Assembly: GCA_963740455.1 (NCBI GenBank)
Contig: CAVUEF010000025.1
Coordinates: forward strand, 21,683 to 85,682
Direction: 5' to 3'
DNA: 64,000 nt
Origin: Paucibacter sp963740455
GTDB lineage: Bacteria; Pseudomonadota; Gammaproteobacteria; Burkholderiales; Burkholderiaceae_C
The translations under genes were made by a program, and so were the position numbers. How positions within the stretch are numbered: the first letter of the stretch is position 1; every line of letters starts with the position of its first letter. Of the stretch, positions 35,916-45,007 are shown in pieces. The notes beneath the pieces are model-generated. The model was not told the origin of the DNA and did no database searches. It saw only the letters and a list, made by a program, of their open reading frames with translations.

Positions 35916-36893
35916 ATGGTTCAGCCAGGCGCTGACGTTGAAACGCTGGATGAAGCGGACATTTCCGAAGTGGGGCCGGCAGACTTGATCGACCAGCGCC
36001 CGGGCGTGGTGGCGCGCGAATGGCACGGCCAGCGACTGGACAAGCTGTTGGTGCAGCTCGCGCCAGAGTTCTCGCGCAGCTATTTGCAGAGTCTGATCGA
36101 GCGCGGCCATGTGCAAGTGGATGGCGTGGTCATGACAACCGCTTCTCGCAAGGTGCTGTCCGGCCAGAAGGTCTTGCTCGAATTGGTGCCCACCCTCGAG
36201 AGCCGCGCCTTCAAGCCCGAGGCGATGGACTTGAATCTGGTGTTCGAGGATGAACACCTGATGGTGGTCAACAAGCCGCCGGGGCTGGTGGTGCATCCTG
36301 CGGCGGGCAACTGGTCGGGCACCTTGATGAACGGCGTGCTGGCGCATCACGCGGCGGCCTCCAGCCTGGCGCGTGCGGGCATCGTGCACCGGCTCGACAA
36401 GGACACGTCGGGTCTGATGGTGGTGGGCAAGTCGCTGGTGGCGGTGACCGCGCTGCAGCGCATGATTGCCGCCCGCGAAGTGCACCGCGAGTACCTGGCC
36501 ATGACGCATGGCGTGGTGCCCAGGACACTCAGCATTGACGAGCCGATACGGCGCGACCCTCAGTCGCGCATTCGCATGGCGGCGTTGCCGGGTGGCAAGC
36601 CGGCGCGCACCGATGTCTTTCTGGTTGCCACATGCGAGGCCATGAGCGCGGTGCGCTGCGTGTTGCACACGGGTCGCACGCACCAGATTCGCGTGCATTT
36701 GTCGTGCAAGGGCTATCCCTTGCTGGCCGATGCTGTGTATGGCGGACGCCCGATGCTGGGTCTGACGCGACAGGCCTTGCACGCCACCAGGCTCGGCTTC
36801 GCGCATCCCGTCACCGCCAGGCCATTGAGTTTCGAGGCCGGGCTGCCGGACGATCTGGCGCCCGCCTGGGCTTACCTCACACAGCGGCACTGA
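35916..36893 (+). CDS. rluD: 23S rRNA pseudouridine synthase RluD
   Basis: Makes the three pseudouridines of helix 69 in 23S rRNA (1911, 1915 and 1917 in E. coli numbering). The 325-residue protein has an acidic N-terminal extension of about 30 residues, an S4 RNA-binding domain (about 38-100) and the RluA-type catalytic domain. The catalytic aspartate lies in HRLDKDTSGLMVV. GRTHQIRVHLSCKGYPLLAD is the conserved later block. It is divergent from bamD, a classic arrangement. Confidence 0.95.
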   Translation: MVQPGADVETLDEADISEVGPADLIDQRPGVVAREWHGQRLDKLLVQLAPEFSRSYLQSLIERGHVQVDGVVMTTASRKVLSGQKVLLELVPTLESRAFKPEAMDLNLVFEDEHLMVVNKPPGLVVHPAAGNWSGTLMNGVLAHHAAASSLARAGIVHRLDKDTSGLMVVGKSLVAVTALQRMIAAREVHREYLAMTHGVVPRTLSIDEPIRRDPQSRIRMAALPGGKPARTDVFLVATCEAMSAVRCVLHTGRTHQIRVHLSCKGYPLLADAVYGGRPMLGLTRQALHATRLGFAHPVTARPLSFEAGLPDDLAPAWAYLTQRH

Positions 36894-37195
36894 CGCAACA
36901 GCGCGCCTCGAAATTTTCGCCGCACGGCAAAGCAGCGGTACAATCGGCCGCTAGTCGAACGCTTGCATCCGCTTTCGGTCCGTGCCCTAAGATGGCAGCA
37001 CCCAAGCTTGAAGGCACAGCGCCGACCACAGTAGCTGCCCGCAAATGCGGGTGCAGCGCCGCCCCTCAGAGCCCGTCAACCGGCCGCCCGCTTCTTTTCA
37101 ATTGCGTGTGGACCAGTCAAACCGGCAGCAAAGGGCCCGGTGATCAGCCCCAGAACTACCCTGCCGCAATGTCGGCGGAGACTTGATAACAGTCC
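36894..37195 (+). other. Non-coding leader ahead of scpB
   Basis: About 300 bases without a convincing gene. A TACAAT -10-like box lies at 36939-36944. A stem CCCGC-AAAT-GCGGG is at 37038-37051, extended by GCTG (37033-37036) and CAGC with a small bulge. The rest looks unstructured. If transcription starts near 36951, scpB-rluB has a leader of about 245 bases, long enough to hold a regulatory RNA. No known riboswitch is recognised. Confidence 0.4.
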
Positions 37196-37966
37196 ATGAA
37201 TACCCAGGATGCAAAGCGCGTCCTTGAGACCGCGCTCATTTGTGCGCAACAGCCTTTGCCGTTGCGCGACATGCGAACCCTGTTTGCCGATGAAATCGGC
37301 CCCGATACCTTGCGCGCACTGCTCGATCAGCTGACGCGCGACTGGGACGGCCGCGGCGTGGAACTGGTGGCCTTGTCGACCGGTTGGCGTTTTCAAAGCC
37401 GCCCTGAATTGCGTGAATACCTGGACCGCCTGAACCCCGAAAAGCCGCAACGCTATTCGCGCGCCGTGATGGAGACCCTGGCCATCATCGCCTATCGTCA
37501 ACCGGTGACGCGCGGCGACATTGAAGACATTCGCGGTGTGGCCGTGAGCAGCCAGATCGTCAAGCAGCTCGAAGACCGTGGCTGGATCGAGGCCATCGGC
37601 TACCGCGAGGCGCCTGGGCGCCCGGCGCTGCTCGCCACGACCAGGCAGTTTCTCGACGACCTCGGTCTGGCCAGCCTTGCGCAACTGCCTGAACTCGAAC
37701 ATGGAACGCAGGTGACGCCGGCGTTCGAGCTGGCGCTGGCCGATCAGCCTTCGCTGTTGGATGCGACCCAGTCCGACCTGCCCCTGGACGACTTGCCGCT
37801 GCCAGACGAACTCGCTGGCGCAGACGCTGGCAGGCCGGCCTCCACCGGCCCCGAGCCGATGGCTTCTCTTTCTCCTGATTCCGGTTTGCCGGAACCCTTC
37901 TCCTCCCCACCCGCTGAGCCGGGCCCCGAGTCTGACAACGCTGACAAGGCGCAACGCGACGCATGA
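37196..37966 (+). CDS. scpB: Segregation and condensation protein ScpB
   Basis: The kleisin-associated subunit of the SMC-ScpAB complex, which organises and segregates chromosomes. The 256-residue protein has two winged-helix domains (about 1-80 and 85-165). VMETLAIIAYRQPVTRGDIE followed by IRGVAVSSQIVKQLEDRGWI is the family signature. The last about 70 residues are an acidic Pro/Ser-rich tail longer than in most ScpB. The stop overlaps the rluB ATG. No scpA is seen beside it. Confidence 0.93.
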   Translation: MNTQDAKRVLETALICAQQPLPLRDMRTLFADEIGPDTLRALLDQLTRDWDGRGVELVALSTGWRFQSRPELREYLDRLNPEKPQRYSRAVMETLAIIAYRQPVTRGDIEDIRGVAVSSQIVKQLEDRGWIEAIGYREAPGRPALLATTRQFLDDLGLASLAQLPELEHGTQVTPAFELALADQPSLLDATQSDLPLDDLPLPDELAGADAGRPASTGPEPMASLSPDSGLPEPFSSPPAEPGPESDNADKAQRDA

Positions 37967-40155
37967 AACCTGACCACACCGATCCCACCCTCGACGCCAC
38001 TGCGGAAATCGCGCCCAAGCGACGCCGTACCAAGGCCGTGGACGAAGCCGCCGTGCAGTTGCCGGATGCGCAGGCCGGGCCAGCGGGCGCGCAAGCTGCG
38101 CTGGCACCCAAGCCGCGTAAACCTCGCGCCAAGAAGGTGGCAGTCGAACCTGCGACGCCCAGTCCGGCGCAGGCCACTGTCGAGTCCTCGAGCGAGGTGT
38201 CAAGCGTTGCCCCGGCACCAGAGTCTGACCAAGCCCCGGCGGTAAAGCGACCCGCGCGAGCGCGCGCCAAGCCCCAAGCCCCGACTGAAATCGTGGCGGC
38301 GCCCGCTTCGGCCCCGCCTGTCTTCAGCCTGGCCCCGGCCGCTCCGACCGGGCCTGATATCGGGTCCGATGCGGGCCAGGTTGCGGCATTGCAAGGCAGT
38401 GAGGGTACTGGGCAAGAACAGGGTGAAAACCGTCGTGGCGAAGGCGACGAGGGCGAGCGTGGCCCGCGCTCTGGCCGCAACCGTCGACGTGGCCGCAAAG
38501 GCCGCGCTCATGACGGCGATGTGGCGCAAGGCGGCGCGCAAGGGCTGGTGGCGACGCAAGTCGAGCTCGCGCCCGAAGTGCTGGCCCAAGCGGGCGCCTT
38601 GTTTGCGCAGGTGCTGACGGGCGACTTTGATGCCGAGGGTGATGCGCCCGAGATGCCGGTCGAGGCACAGCAGGACGACGAACAGGACGAGGACGAAGAG
38701 CAAGGCCAGACGAAACGCGTGCTGGCACCCGACCCCGATGCGCCCAAGCTGCACAAGGTGCTGGCGCAGGCCGGCATCGGCTCGCGCCGCGAAATGGAAG
38801 AGCTGATTCTGGACGGCCGCATCACCGTCAATGATGAGCCGGCCCACATCGGCCAGCGCATCTCTTACGGCGACCAGATCCGCGTCGGTGGCAAGCCGAT
38901 CCGGTTTCGTATCGCGCCGCCGGCGCCGCGCATCCTCGCCTATCACAAGCCGACCGGCGAGGTCGTATCGCACAACGACCCGGAGAATCGTCCGACGGTG
39001 TTCCGTCACCTGCCCAGACTCCAGCAGGGCAAATGGCAATCGGTCGGCCGGCTCGACTTGAACACCGAAGGCCTGCTGCTCTTCACGACCTCAGGCGATC
39101 TGGCCAACCAATTGATGCACCCGCGATTCGGCGTCGAGCGTGAATACGCGGTGCGCGTGCTGGGCACCTTGACCGAAGAGCAGCGCGCGCGCCTGCTCGA
39201 GGGCGTGCTGATCGAAGGCCAGAAGGCCGGGTTCAAGAGCATTGAGGAAGGCGGCGGCGAAGGTGTCAACCATTGGTATCGCGTGGTGATCACCGAAGGT
39301 CGCAACCGCGAAGTTCGCAAGTTGTTTGATGCGGTGGGACTGACGGTAAGCCGACTGATACGCATACGCTATGGCACGGTGGTGCTGCCGCGTGGTCTCA
39401 AGCGCGGCGTGTGGGTCGAGCTGGGCGAGGCTGACGTGAGTTTGATTCGCCGTCTGGCGGGTGGCGACCGGCAATCCCAGGGCCAAGGCCAAGGCAGGCA
39501 AGGGCAGCAAGTGCCACAGGGCCGCAACGAAGGCCGCGACCGCAATGAAGTGCGTGGCCCGGCCCGTGGCGGCCAGGGTCCGCAGCATGGCGGCGCCCAG
39601 CGTAGCGAGAACAACAATCAGCGAGGTCGGCGCAGCGAGCCGCGACCCGCCGGTCAGGGTCCACGCGAAGACCGGGGTCCCGAGCAGGCGCTTGAGCGCA
39701 ACCTCGACCAAGGTGTCGACCGCGATCGTGACGACGACTTTGACGATGATGATCTGCCGCGTGGCGTGATCCCCAATCCTCTGGAGCAGACCTTCGACAA
39801 GCGGTTTGTGCAAAAGGGGCGCGGCTTCGGTGGCGGCGGCGGCATGGGCGGCTTTGGTCCGGGCGGATCGAGTCCTGTGTACGACCGTGGCGGCCCAGGG
39901 CGCGGCCAAGGCCCGAAGCAGGCCAAGGACCAGGGGCCGCGCCAGCCTGACCCGATGCAGACCTCGGTGGGCTATATCGGCGGGGACGCTTTCATGCAGC
40001 GTGCGCGCGGTGGCAAGCGCGGCGGTGGTGGCGGCGGCGGTGGTGGGCGCGGCTTTGGCGGCGGTTCGGGCGGCGGCGGTGGCGGTCGTGGGTTTGGCGG
40101 CGGCGGTGGCGGCGGCGGTGGTGGCGGTGGAAATAGGGGTGGGCGCGGCCGTTGA
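37963..40155 (+). CDS. rluB: 23S rRNA pseudouridine synthase RluB, with very long low-complexity ends
   Basis: Makes pseudouridine 2605 in 23S rRNA. The core (about 255-500) is standard: S4 domain KVLAQAGIGSRREMEELI, the catalytic block VGRLDLNTEGLLLFT with its aspartate, and EGRNREVRKLFDAVGL. The flanks are not. An Ala/Pro/Lys-rich N-terminal part of about 250 residues and a Gln/Arg/Gly C-terminal part of about 230 residues bring the total to 730, against roughly 290 in E. coli. The tail ends in long glycine runs broken by RGFGG and NRGGRGR, like RGG RNA-binding tails. It is coupled to scpB. Confidence 0.93.
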   Translation: MKPDHTDPTLDATAEIAPKRRRTKAVDEAAVQLPDAQAGPAGAQAALAPKPRKPRAKKVAVEPATPSPAQATVESSSEVSSVAPAPESDQAPAVKRPARARAKPQAPTEIVAAPASAPPVFSLAPAAPTGPDIGSDAGQVAALQGSEGTGQEQGENRRGEGDEGERGPRSGRNRRRGRKGRAHDGDVAQGGAQGLVATQVELAPEVLAQAGALFAQVLTGDFDAEGDAPEMPVEAQQDDEQDEDEEQGQTKRVLAPDPDAPKLHKVLAQAGIGSRREMEELILDGRITVNDEPAHIGQRISYGDQIRVGGKPIRFRIAPPAPRILAYHKPTGEVVSHNDPENRPTVFRHLPRLQQGKWQSVGRLDLNTEGLLLFTTSGDLANQLMHPRFGVEREYAVRVLGTLTEEQRARLLEGVLIEGQKAGFKSIEEGGGEGVNHWYRVVITEGRNREVRKLFDAVGLTVSRLIRIRYGTVVLPRGLKRGVWVELGEADVSLIRRLAGGDRQSQGQGQGRQGQQVPQGRNEGRDRNEVRGPARGGQGPQHGGAQRSENNNQRGRRSEPRPAGQGPREDRGPEQALERNLDQGVDRDRDDDFDDDDLPRGVIPNPLEQTFDKRFVQKGRGFGGGGGMGGFGPGGSSPVYDRGGPGRGQGPKQAKDQGPRQPDPMQTSVGYIGGDAFMQRARGGKRGGGGGGGGGRGFGGGSGGGGGGRGFGGGGGGGGGGGGNRGGRGR
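40020..40146 (+). repeat. GGC/GGT-rich low-complexity tract at the end of rluB
   Basis: Nearly pure GGN codons encode about 35 glycines with interspersed RGFGG units. Such tracts vary in length by slippage and are prone to sequencing error, so the exact length is uncertain. Confidence 0.8.
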
Positions 40156-40235
40156 GGCCGGGTCCGAGCTGCTTGAAGAGCGTCCGCAGGCGCGCAACCG
40201 CAGCGGCCAAGCCCGACGTGAGCAGTGTCTCAAGC

Positions 40236-40241
40236 TACAAT
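40236..40241 (+). promoter_or_regulatory. Probable -10 box of ndk
   Basis: TACAAT at 40236-40241 with a weak CCGACG -35 candidate 17 bases upstream (40213-40218). It is the best promoter match in the 127-base gap ahead of ndk. A GGAG ribosome-binding site follows at 40270-40273. Confidence 0.45.
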
Positions 40242-40282
40242 CCAAGGCTTTGCTAAGCCTTTGAATTCAGGAGAATTTCGCC

Positions 40283-40708
40283 ATGGCGATCGAACGCACT
40301 TTATCCATTATCAAACCCGATGCCGTGGCGAAAAATGTCATCGGCCAAATCTATGCGCGCTTTGAAGGCGCCGGCCTCAAGATTGTCGCCGCGCGCATGG
40401 CGCATCTGTCACGCGGTGAAGCCGAAGCGTTTTATGCCGTGCACAAGGCGCGTCCCTTCTTCAACGATCTGGTCAGCTTCATGATCTCGGGACCGGTGAT
40501 GATTCAGGTGCTGGAAGGCGAAAATGCAATCGCCAAGCATCGCGACCTGATGGGCGCAACCGATCCGAAGAAGGCCGACAAGGGCACCATCCGTGCCGAC
40601 TTCGCCGACAGCATCGACGCCAATGCGGTGCATGGTTCCGACGCCGCGCAAACGGCTGCCGCTGAAGTGGCTTTCTTTTTCGCCGGCATGAACGTCTTCA
40701 GCCGATAA
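40283..40708 (+). CDS. ndk: Nucleoside diphosphate kinase
   Basis: Transfers the terminal phosphate of ATP to other nucleoside diphosphates through a phosphohistidine. The 141-residue protein opens with ERTLSIIKPDAVAKNVIG and carries the catalytic histidine in NAVHGSDA near residue 117. Length is standard. It begins a long run of core genes in the order typical of Burkholderiales. Confidence 0.98.
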   Translation: MAIERTLSIIKPDAVAKNVIGQIYARFEGAGLKIVAARMAHLSRGEAEAFYAVHKARPFFNDLVSFMISGPVMIQVLEGENAIAKHRDLMGATDPKKADKGTIRADFADSIDANAVHGSDAAQTAAAEVAFFFAGMNVFSR

Positions 40709-40759
40709 GACGCACCCAGCCTCTTGCAGCCTCGGCATCAGGAGGTGAGCGAGTCAAAC

Positions 40760-41890
40760 ATGGACGCGGTCAACCTGCTTGGATTCGATCTGGAAGGGCT
40801 GGCCGCGTTTTGCGAGCAGCTCGGGGAAAAGCGTTTTCGCGCGACCCAGCTGTTTCGCTGGATTCATCAGAAAGGCGCGGCGGACTTCGACACGATGTCG
40901 GACCTGGCCAAGTCGCTGCGCGACAAGCTGGCGAGCCGCGCCTGCATCCGCATGCCACCCGTCATCAGCGAGCATGTCTCGCTTGACGGCACCACGAAGT
41001 GGCTGTTTGACGTGGGCGCCGGCGATGCGGTCGAGGCCGTGTTCATTCCCGAAACCGACCGAGGCACGCTTTGCATCTCGTCGCAGGCCGGCTGTGCGAT
41101 GGGTTGCCGTTTTTGCTCGACCGGACATCAAGGCTTCAGCCGCAATCTGACGACGGCCGAAATCCTGGGCCAGCTCTGGTTCGCCGAGCACCTGCTGCGC
41201 CAGCGTTTCAACAAGCCGCAAGGGGAGCGCGTCATCAGCAATGTCGTGCTGATGGGCATGGGCGAGCCGCTGCAGAACTATGCGGCCCTCGTGCCGGCGC
41301 TGCGGGCGATGCTCGACGACCATGGCTATGGACTTTCGCGCCGTCGCGTCACTGTCTCCACATCGGGTGTCGTGCCGATGATCGACCGCCTGCGCAACGA
41401 TTGTCCGGTGGCCTTGGCGGTGTCGCTGCACGCGCCCAATGATGCGCTGCGCGACATGCTGGTGCCGCTGAACAAGAAGTACGGCATCGCAGCGCTGCTC
41501 GATGCCTGCCATCGCTATCTTGACCGCGCCCCAAGGGACTTCATCACTTTTGAATACTGCATGCTCGATGGCGTGAACGACACGCCCGAGTTGGCGCTCG
41601 AGTTGGTCACACTGCTGCGCGGCCATGTGTCATGCAAGATCAACCTGATTCCGTTCAACCCGTTTCCGCAGTCGGGTTTGACACGGTCATCGCACGAGCG
41701 CGTTGCCGCATTCGCCAAGATCTTGCTCGATGCGGGCCTGGTCACCACGGTGCGCAAGACGCGCGGTGACGACATTGACGCGGCTTGTGGTCAACTCGCA
41801 GGTGAAGTACAGGATAGAACGCGCGCACATATTCGCATGGTGCGCGGTCCGGTGAAGACGCTGGACGTGCAGCAGGACAATCTTCAATAG
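40760..41890 (+). CDS. rlmN: 23S rRNA and tRNA adenine-C2 methyltransferase RlmN
   Basis: A radical SAM enzyme that methylates C2 of adenine 2503 in 23S rRNA and of adenine 37 in some tRNAs. The 376-residue protein has the cluster motif C-X3-C-X2-C in GCAMGCRFCSTGHQG near 115 and the radical-SAM block VLMGMGEPLQNY. The C-terminal half includes NLIPFNPFPQSG. The start ATG 40760 has GGAGG at 40741-40745 about 14 bases upstream. It sits 51 bases behind ndk and ahead of pilW. Confidence 0.97.
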   Translation: MDAVNLLGFDLEGLAAFCEQLGEKRFRATQLFRWIHQKGAADFDTMSDLAKSLRDKLASRACIRMPPVISEHVSLDGTTKWLFDVGAGDAVEAVFIPETDRGTLCISSQAGCAMGCRFCSTGHQGFSRNLTTAEILGQLWFAEHLLRQRFNKPQGERVISNVVLMGMGEPLQNYAALVPALRAMLDDHGYGLSRRRVTVSTSGVVPMIDRLRNDCPVALAVSLHAPNDALRDMLVPLNKKYGIAALLDACHRYLDRAPRDFITFEYCMLDGVNDTPELALELVTLLRGHVSCKINLIPFNPFPQSGLTRSSHERVAAFAKILLDAGLVTTVRKTRGDDIDAACGQLAGEVQDRTRAHIRMVRGPVKTLDVQQDNLQ

Positions 41891-41929
41891 GCTGGCAATG
41901 CGGTTGGATAGGCTTTCGGAAGAGCGGCA

Positions 41930-42808
41930 ATGACATTTTCTGATGCTGGGCAATTGCGGATCGACGCTGGTGTGAACGAGGCTGTCGGCCGGTTCAGGAC
42001 GCGACACGGCGCAGTCGTGGCCGCAGTGAGCCTGGCGTTGTGGATGAGCGCTGCGCTGTTGAGCGGCTGCACCACAGGCAGCGCGCCGGGAGCAGCGGGC
42101 CGACAAATTCGCACCGAATCCGATCAGACCGACAGCGACCGCCGCGCCAAGGTGCGCATGGAACTGGCCGAGGGCTATTTCTCGCGCGGCCAGTACAACA
42201 CCGCGCTGGACGAAGTCAAGCTGGCTTTCGCTGCCAAGCCCGACATGACCGAAGGCTACAACCTGCGCGGCCTGATCTACGCCGCCATGGGCGAATCGGC
42301 GCTGGCCGAAGAGAGTTTTCGCCGCGCCTTGGCGATCAATGAGCACGACGCCGACACCATGCACAACTACGGCTGGTTCCTGTGCCAGCAGCAGCGCTGG
42401 GCCGCGGCCATGACACAGTTCGACGCGGCCATTGCGCAGCCGCGGTACCACGGCGTCGCACACACCTTGCTGGCCAAGGGGGTGTGTCAGGCACGTGCCG
42501 GACTCTGGCTCGAAGCCGAAGGTACTTTGCAGCGTTCGTTTGAACTCGAGCCCTCGAATCCGGCGGTGGCGGTGAATCTCTCCGAGGTCTTGCTGCGTCG
42601 CGGTGATCTGGATCGGGCGCGCTTTTACATCCGCCGTGTCAACAGCCACCCCGAGCAGGTCGGCGCTCAAACCTTGTGGCTGGCGCTGCGCATCGAGCGC
42701 AAGCTCGGCAACACGCAGAGCGTGCGCGAACTCGGCGATCAACTGCTGCAGCGTTTTCCTCAATCCCTTGAGGCCCGGGCCTTCGAGAATGGACGTTTTA
42801 ATGAGTGA
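41930..42808 (+). CDS. pilW: Type IV pilus biogenesis lipoprotein PilW/PilF (TPR)
   Basis: A lipoprotein with tetratricopeptide repeats that helps the PilQ secretin assemble in the outer membrane. The 292-residue protein has a long cytoplasmic lead, then a hydrophobic signal and the lipobox LLSGC near 43-47. TPR units follow: ELAEGYFSRGQYNTALDEV, GYNLRGLIYAAMGESALAE and others to residue 290. The long lead suggests the true start may be a later codon, though none is obvious. Its stop lies inside the start of the next gene. Confidence 0.88.
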   Translation: MTFSDAGQLRIDAGVNEAVGRFRTRHGAVVAAVSLALWMSAALLSGCTTGSAPGAAGRQIRTESDQTDSDRRAKVRMELAEGYFSRGQYNTALDEVKLAFAAKPDMTEGYNLRGLIYAAMGESALAEESFRRALAINEHDADTMHNYGWFLCQQQRWAAAMTQFDAAIAQPRYHGVAHTLLAKGVCQARAGLWLEAEGTLQRSFELEPSNPAVAVNLSEVLLRRGDLDRARFYIRRVNSHPEQVGAQTLWLALRIERKLGNTQSVRELGDQLLQRFPQSLEARAFENGRFNE

Positions 42809-43709
42809 AGTCATTGGCATGCCATCGAACAAGGCGCAGATGCATCGCGAAGTGTCCGACCGTCCGGCAGCCGCCGACGCGCAGCGGCCCGCCGTGGACG
42901 CGTCGGTGGGGCGCAGCGCCGGGGCCTTGCTGCGCCAGGCGCGTGAGGCCAAGGGCCTGCACATTGCGGCGCTGGCCGTGTCACTGAAGGTGCCACAACG
43001 CAAGTTGGAGGCGCTGGAAGCCGATCGCTACGACGAGCTGACTGATGCCACTTTCGTCCGTGCCTTGGCCCAGACCGTGTGCCGCATGCTCAAGGTCGAT
43101 CCGGTGCCGGTGCTGGCCCTGCTGCCTCAGACGCTGGATACGACTTTGGGCCGGGTCGCAGGCGGGCTGAACCAGCCTTTTCGCGAGCGACCCGGGCGCG
43201 AGGAGTTGAAGCGCCTGGCTTGGCTCTGGCGTCCAGGGCCGCTGGTGGCGGCGGCGCTGTTGCTGGCAACCGCGGTGGTCTATCTGGCGCCCGCGAACCT
43301 GTGGTCGATTTTTGGTGGGGCCGCTGGTGACCGCGTGACTCCGGACGTCCTTGCCGCATCCTCAGTGTCAGAGAGCATGTTCCCACCCGGCGTCATCGCG
43401 CCCGGCAATGCCGAGCCAGCTGCGGCTCCGGTCACGCCTGCGTCTGCCGCTCACGCCTCAGCGGCTTCGGTCAGCGGCCCGCTGCAGTTGCGCGCGAATG
43501 CCCAGACCTGGGTGGAAGTGCGCGATGCCAATGATCAAACCTTGATGAGTCGCAATCTGGACCGCGGTGAAGAACTGACCCTCGATGGTGTCCTGCCTTT
43601 GAAAGTGAAGATCGGCAATGCAGCAGGCGTTGCCGTGCAATTTCGGGGCCAGGCGGTGGATCTGACGGCCGCTACGCACGCCAACGTGGCGCAGCTTGAA
43701 CTCAAGTAA
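42801..43709 (+). CDS. RodZ-like helix-turn-helix membrane protein (DUF4115)
   Basis: A 302-residue inner-membrane protein of the RodZ type, which ties MreB to the cell wall machinery. The cytoplasmic helix-turn-helix (about 40-110) contains GALLRQAREAKGLHIAALA. A single membrane segment lies near 145-165 (LVAAALLLATAVVYLAP). A Pro/Ala linker follows, and the periplasmic DUF4115 domain is near 225-300 (AQTWVEVRDANDQTLMSR). Start at ATG 42801, overlapping the pilW stop; ATG 42789 is an alternative. The place between pilW and ispG is conserved in related bacteria. Confidence 0.88.
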   Translation: MSEVIGMPSNKAQMHREVSDRPAAADAQRPAVDASVGRSAGALLRQAREAKGLHIAALAVSLKVPQRKLEALEADRYDELTDATFVRALAQTVCRMLKVDPVPVLALLPQTLDTTLGRVAGGLNQPFRERPGREELKRLAWLWRPGPLVAAALLLATAVVYLAPANLWSIFGGAAGDRVTPDVLAASSVSESMFPPGVIAPGNAEPAAAPVTPASAAHASAASVSGPLQLRANAQTWVEVRDANDQTLMSRNLDRGEELTLDGVLPLKVKIGNAAGVAVQFRGQAVDLTAATHANVAQLELK

Positions 43710-43724
43710 TCACGCACAGCCATC

Positions 43725-45002
43725 ATGAGTGACTCAGCCCCGGATTTCGAACAAGCCATCAGCCCCGCGATGGTCGCGCCGCGCCACTCGCGCCAGGTCA
43801 AGGTGCGCTGGGGCGCCAACGTTGTCACGGTCGGCGGTGATGCCCCCGTGCGCGTCCAATCGATGACCAATACCGACACGGTGGACGTGATCGGCACGGC
43901 GATTCAGGTCAAGGAGTTGGCGATTGCGGGCTCGGAGTTGGTGCGTATCACCGTCAATACGCCCGAGGCCGCGCAGGCGGTGCCGCTGGTGCGCGAGCAA
44001 CTTGACCGCATGGGCATCGCTGTGCCGCTGATCGGCGACTTCCATTACAACGGCCATCGCCTGTTGACCGACTATCCGGACTGCGCCAAGGCGCTGTCCA
44101 AGTACCGCATCAACCCGGGCAACGTCGGCAAGGGTGACAAGCGCGACCGTCAGTTCGGCCAGATGATCGAGGCTGCGATCCGTCACGACAAGGTCGTGCG
44201 CATCGGTGTGAACTGGGGCAGCCTGGACCAGGAGTTGCTCGCGCAACTGATGGACGACAACGCGCGCCGCGCCACGCCCTGGGAAGCCAGGCAGGTGATG
44301 TATCAAGCCCTCGTGCAATCGGCGCTCGGTTCGGCCGCGTATGCCCGTGAGCTCGGCATGAATCCGGATCAGATCGTCATCAGCTGCAAGGTCAGCGGCG
44401 TGCAGGACCTGGTCTCGGTCTATCGGGCTCTGGCCAAGCGCTGCGACTACGCGCTGCATCTGGGCCTGACCGAGGCCGGCATGGGCACCAAGGGCACGGT
44501 GGCGTCCAGCGCGGCCTTGTCGATCCTGATGCAAGAGGGCATAGGCGACACGATTCGCGTCTCGCTCACACCCCAACCCGGCGAAGCGCGCACGCAGGAA
44601 GTGGTGGTGGCGCTCGAAATTCTGCAATCGCTGGGCCTGCGCAGCTTCAACCCCAGCGTCACGGCCTGTCCGGGTTGCGGCCGCACCACCAGCACCACCT
44701 TCCAGGAACTGGCCAAGCAGATCGACGATTTCCTGCGCGCGCAAATGCCGGTCTGGCGCGTCAAGTATCCAGGTGTCGAAGCGATGAAAGTGGCCGTGAT
44801 GGGCTGCATCGTGAACGGCCCCGGGGAGAGCAAGCATGCCGACATCGGCATCAGCCTGCCGGGTTCAGGCGAGGCGCCTGCCGCGCCGGTCTTCATCGAC
44901 GGCGAGAAGGCGCTGACCTTGCGAGGACCAGGCATTGCCACCGAGTTCCAGACCCTGGTCGAGAACTACATCGAAAAACGTTTTGGCGGCGTGACTGCCT
45001 GA
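43725..45002 (+). CDS. ispG: 4-hydroxy-3-methylbut-2-enyl diphosphate synthase IspG
   Basis: The iron-sulfur enzyme of the penultimate step of the MEP isoprenoid pathway. The 425-residue protein has the cluster cysteines in ACPGCGRTTSTTFQEL near 310 and MGCIVNGPGESKHADIG near 355. The TIM-barrel part includes PVRVQSMTNTDT. An insertion of about 50 residues relative to the short forms lies between about 145 and 195, as usual in this group. hisS follows after five bases. Confidence 0.97.
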   Translation: MSDSAPDFEQAISPAMVAPRHSRQVKVRWGANVVTVGGDAPVRVQSMTNTDTVDVIGTAIQVKELAIAGSELVRITVNTPEAAQAVPLVREQLDRMGIAVPLIGDFHYNGHRLLTDYPDCAKALSKYRINPGNVGKGDKRDRQFGQMIEAAIRHDKVVRIGVNWGSLDQELLAQLMDDNARRATPWEARQVMYQALVQSALGSAAYARELGMNPDQIVISCKVSGVQDLVSVYRALAKRCDYALHLGLTEAGMGTKGTVASSAALSILMQEGIGDTIRVSLTPQPGEARTQEVVVALEILQSLGLRSFNPSVTACPGCGRTTSTTFQELAKQIDDFLRAQMPVWRVKYPGVEAMKVAVMGCIVNGPGESKHADIGISLPGSGEAPAAPVFIDGEKALTLRGPGIATEFQTLVENYIEKRFGGVTA

Positions 45003-45007
45003 AGTGA

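Noticed and set aside
36632..37186. A 184-codon frame running from rluD into the gap before scpB
   Set aside because: It starts inside rluD in another frame and shows no domain-like sequence. The gap is treated as leader DNA.
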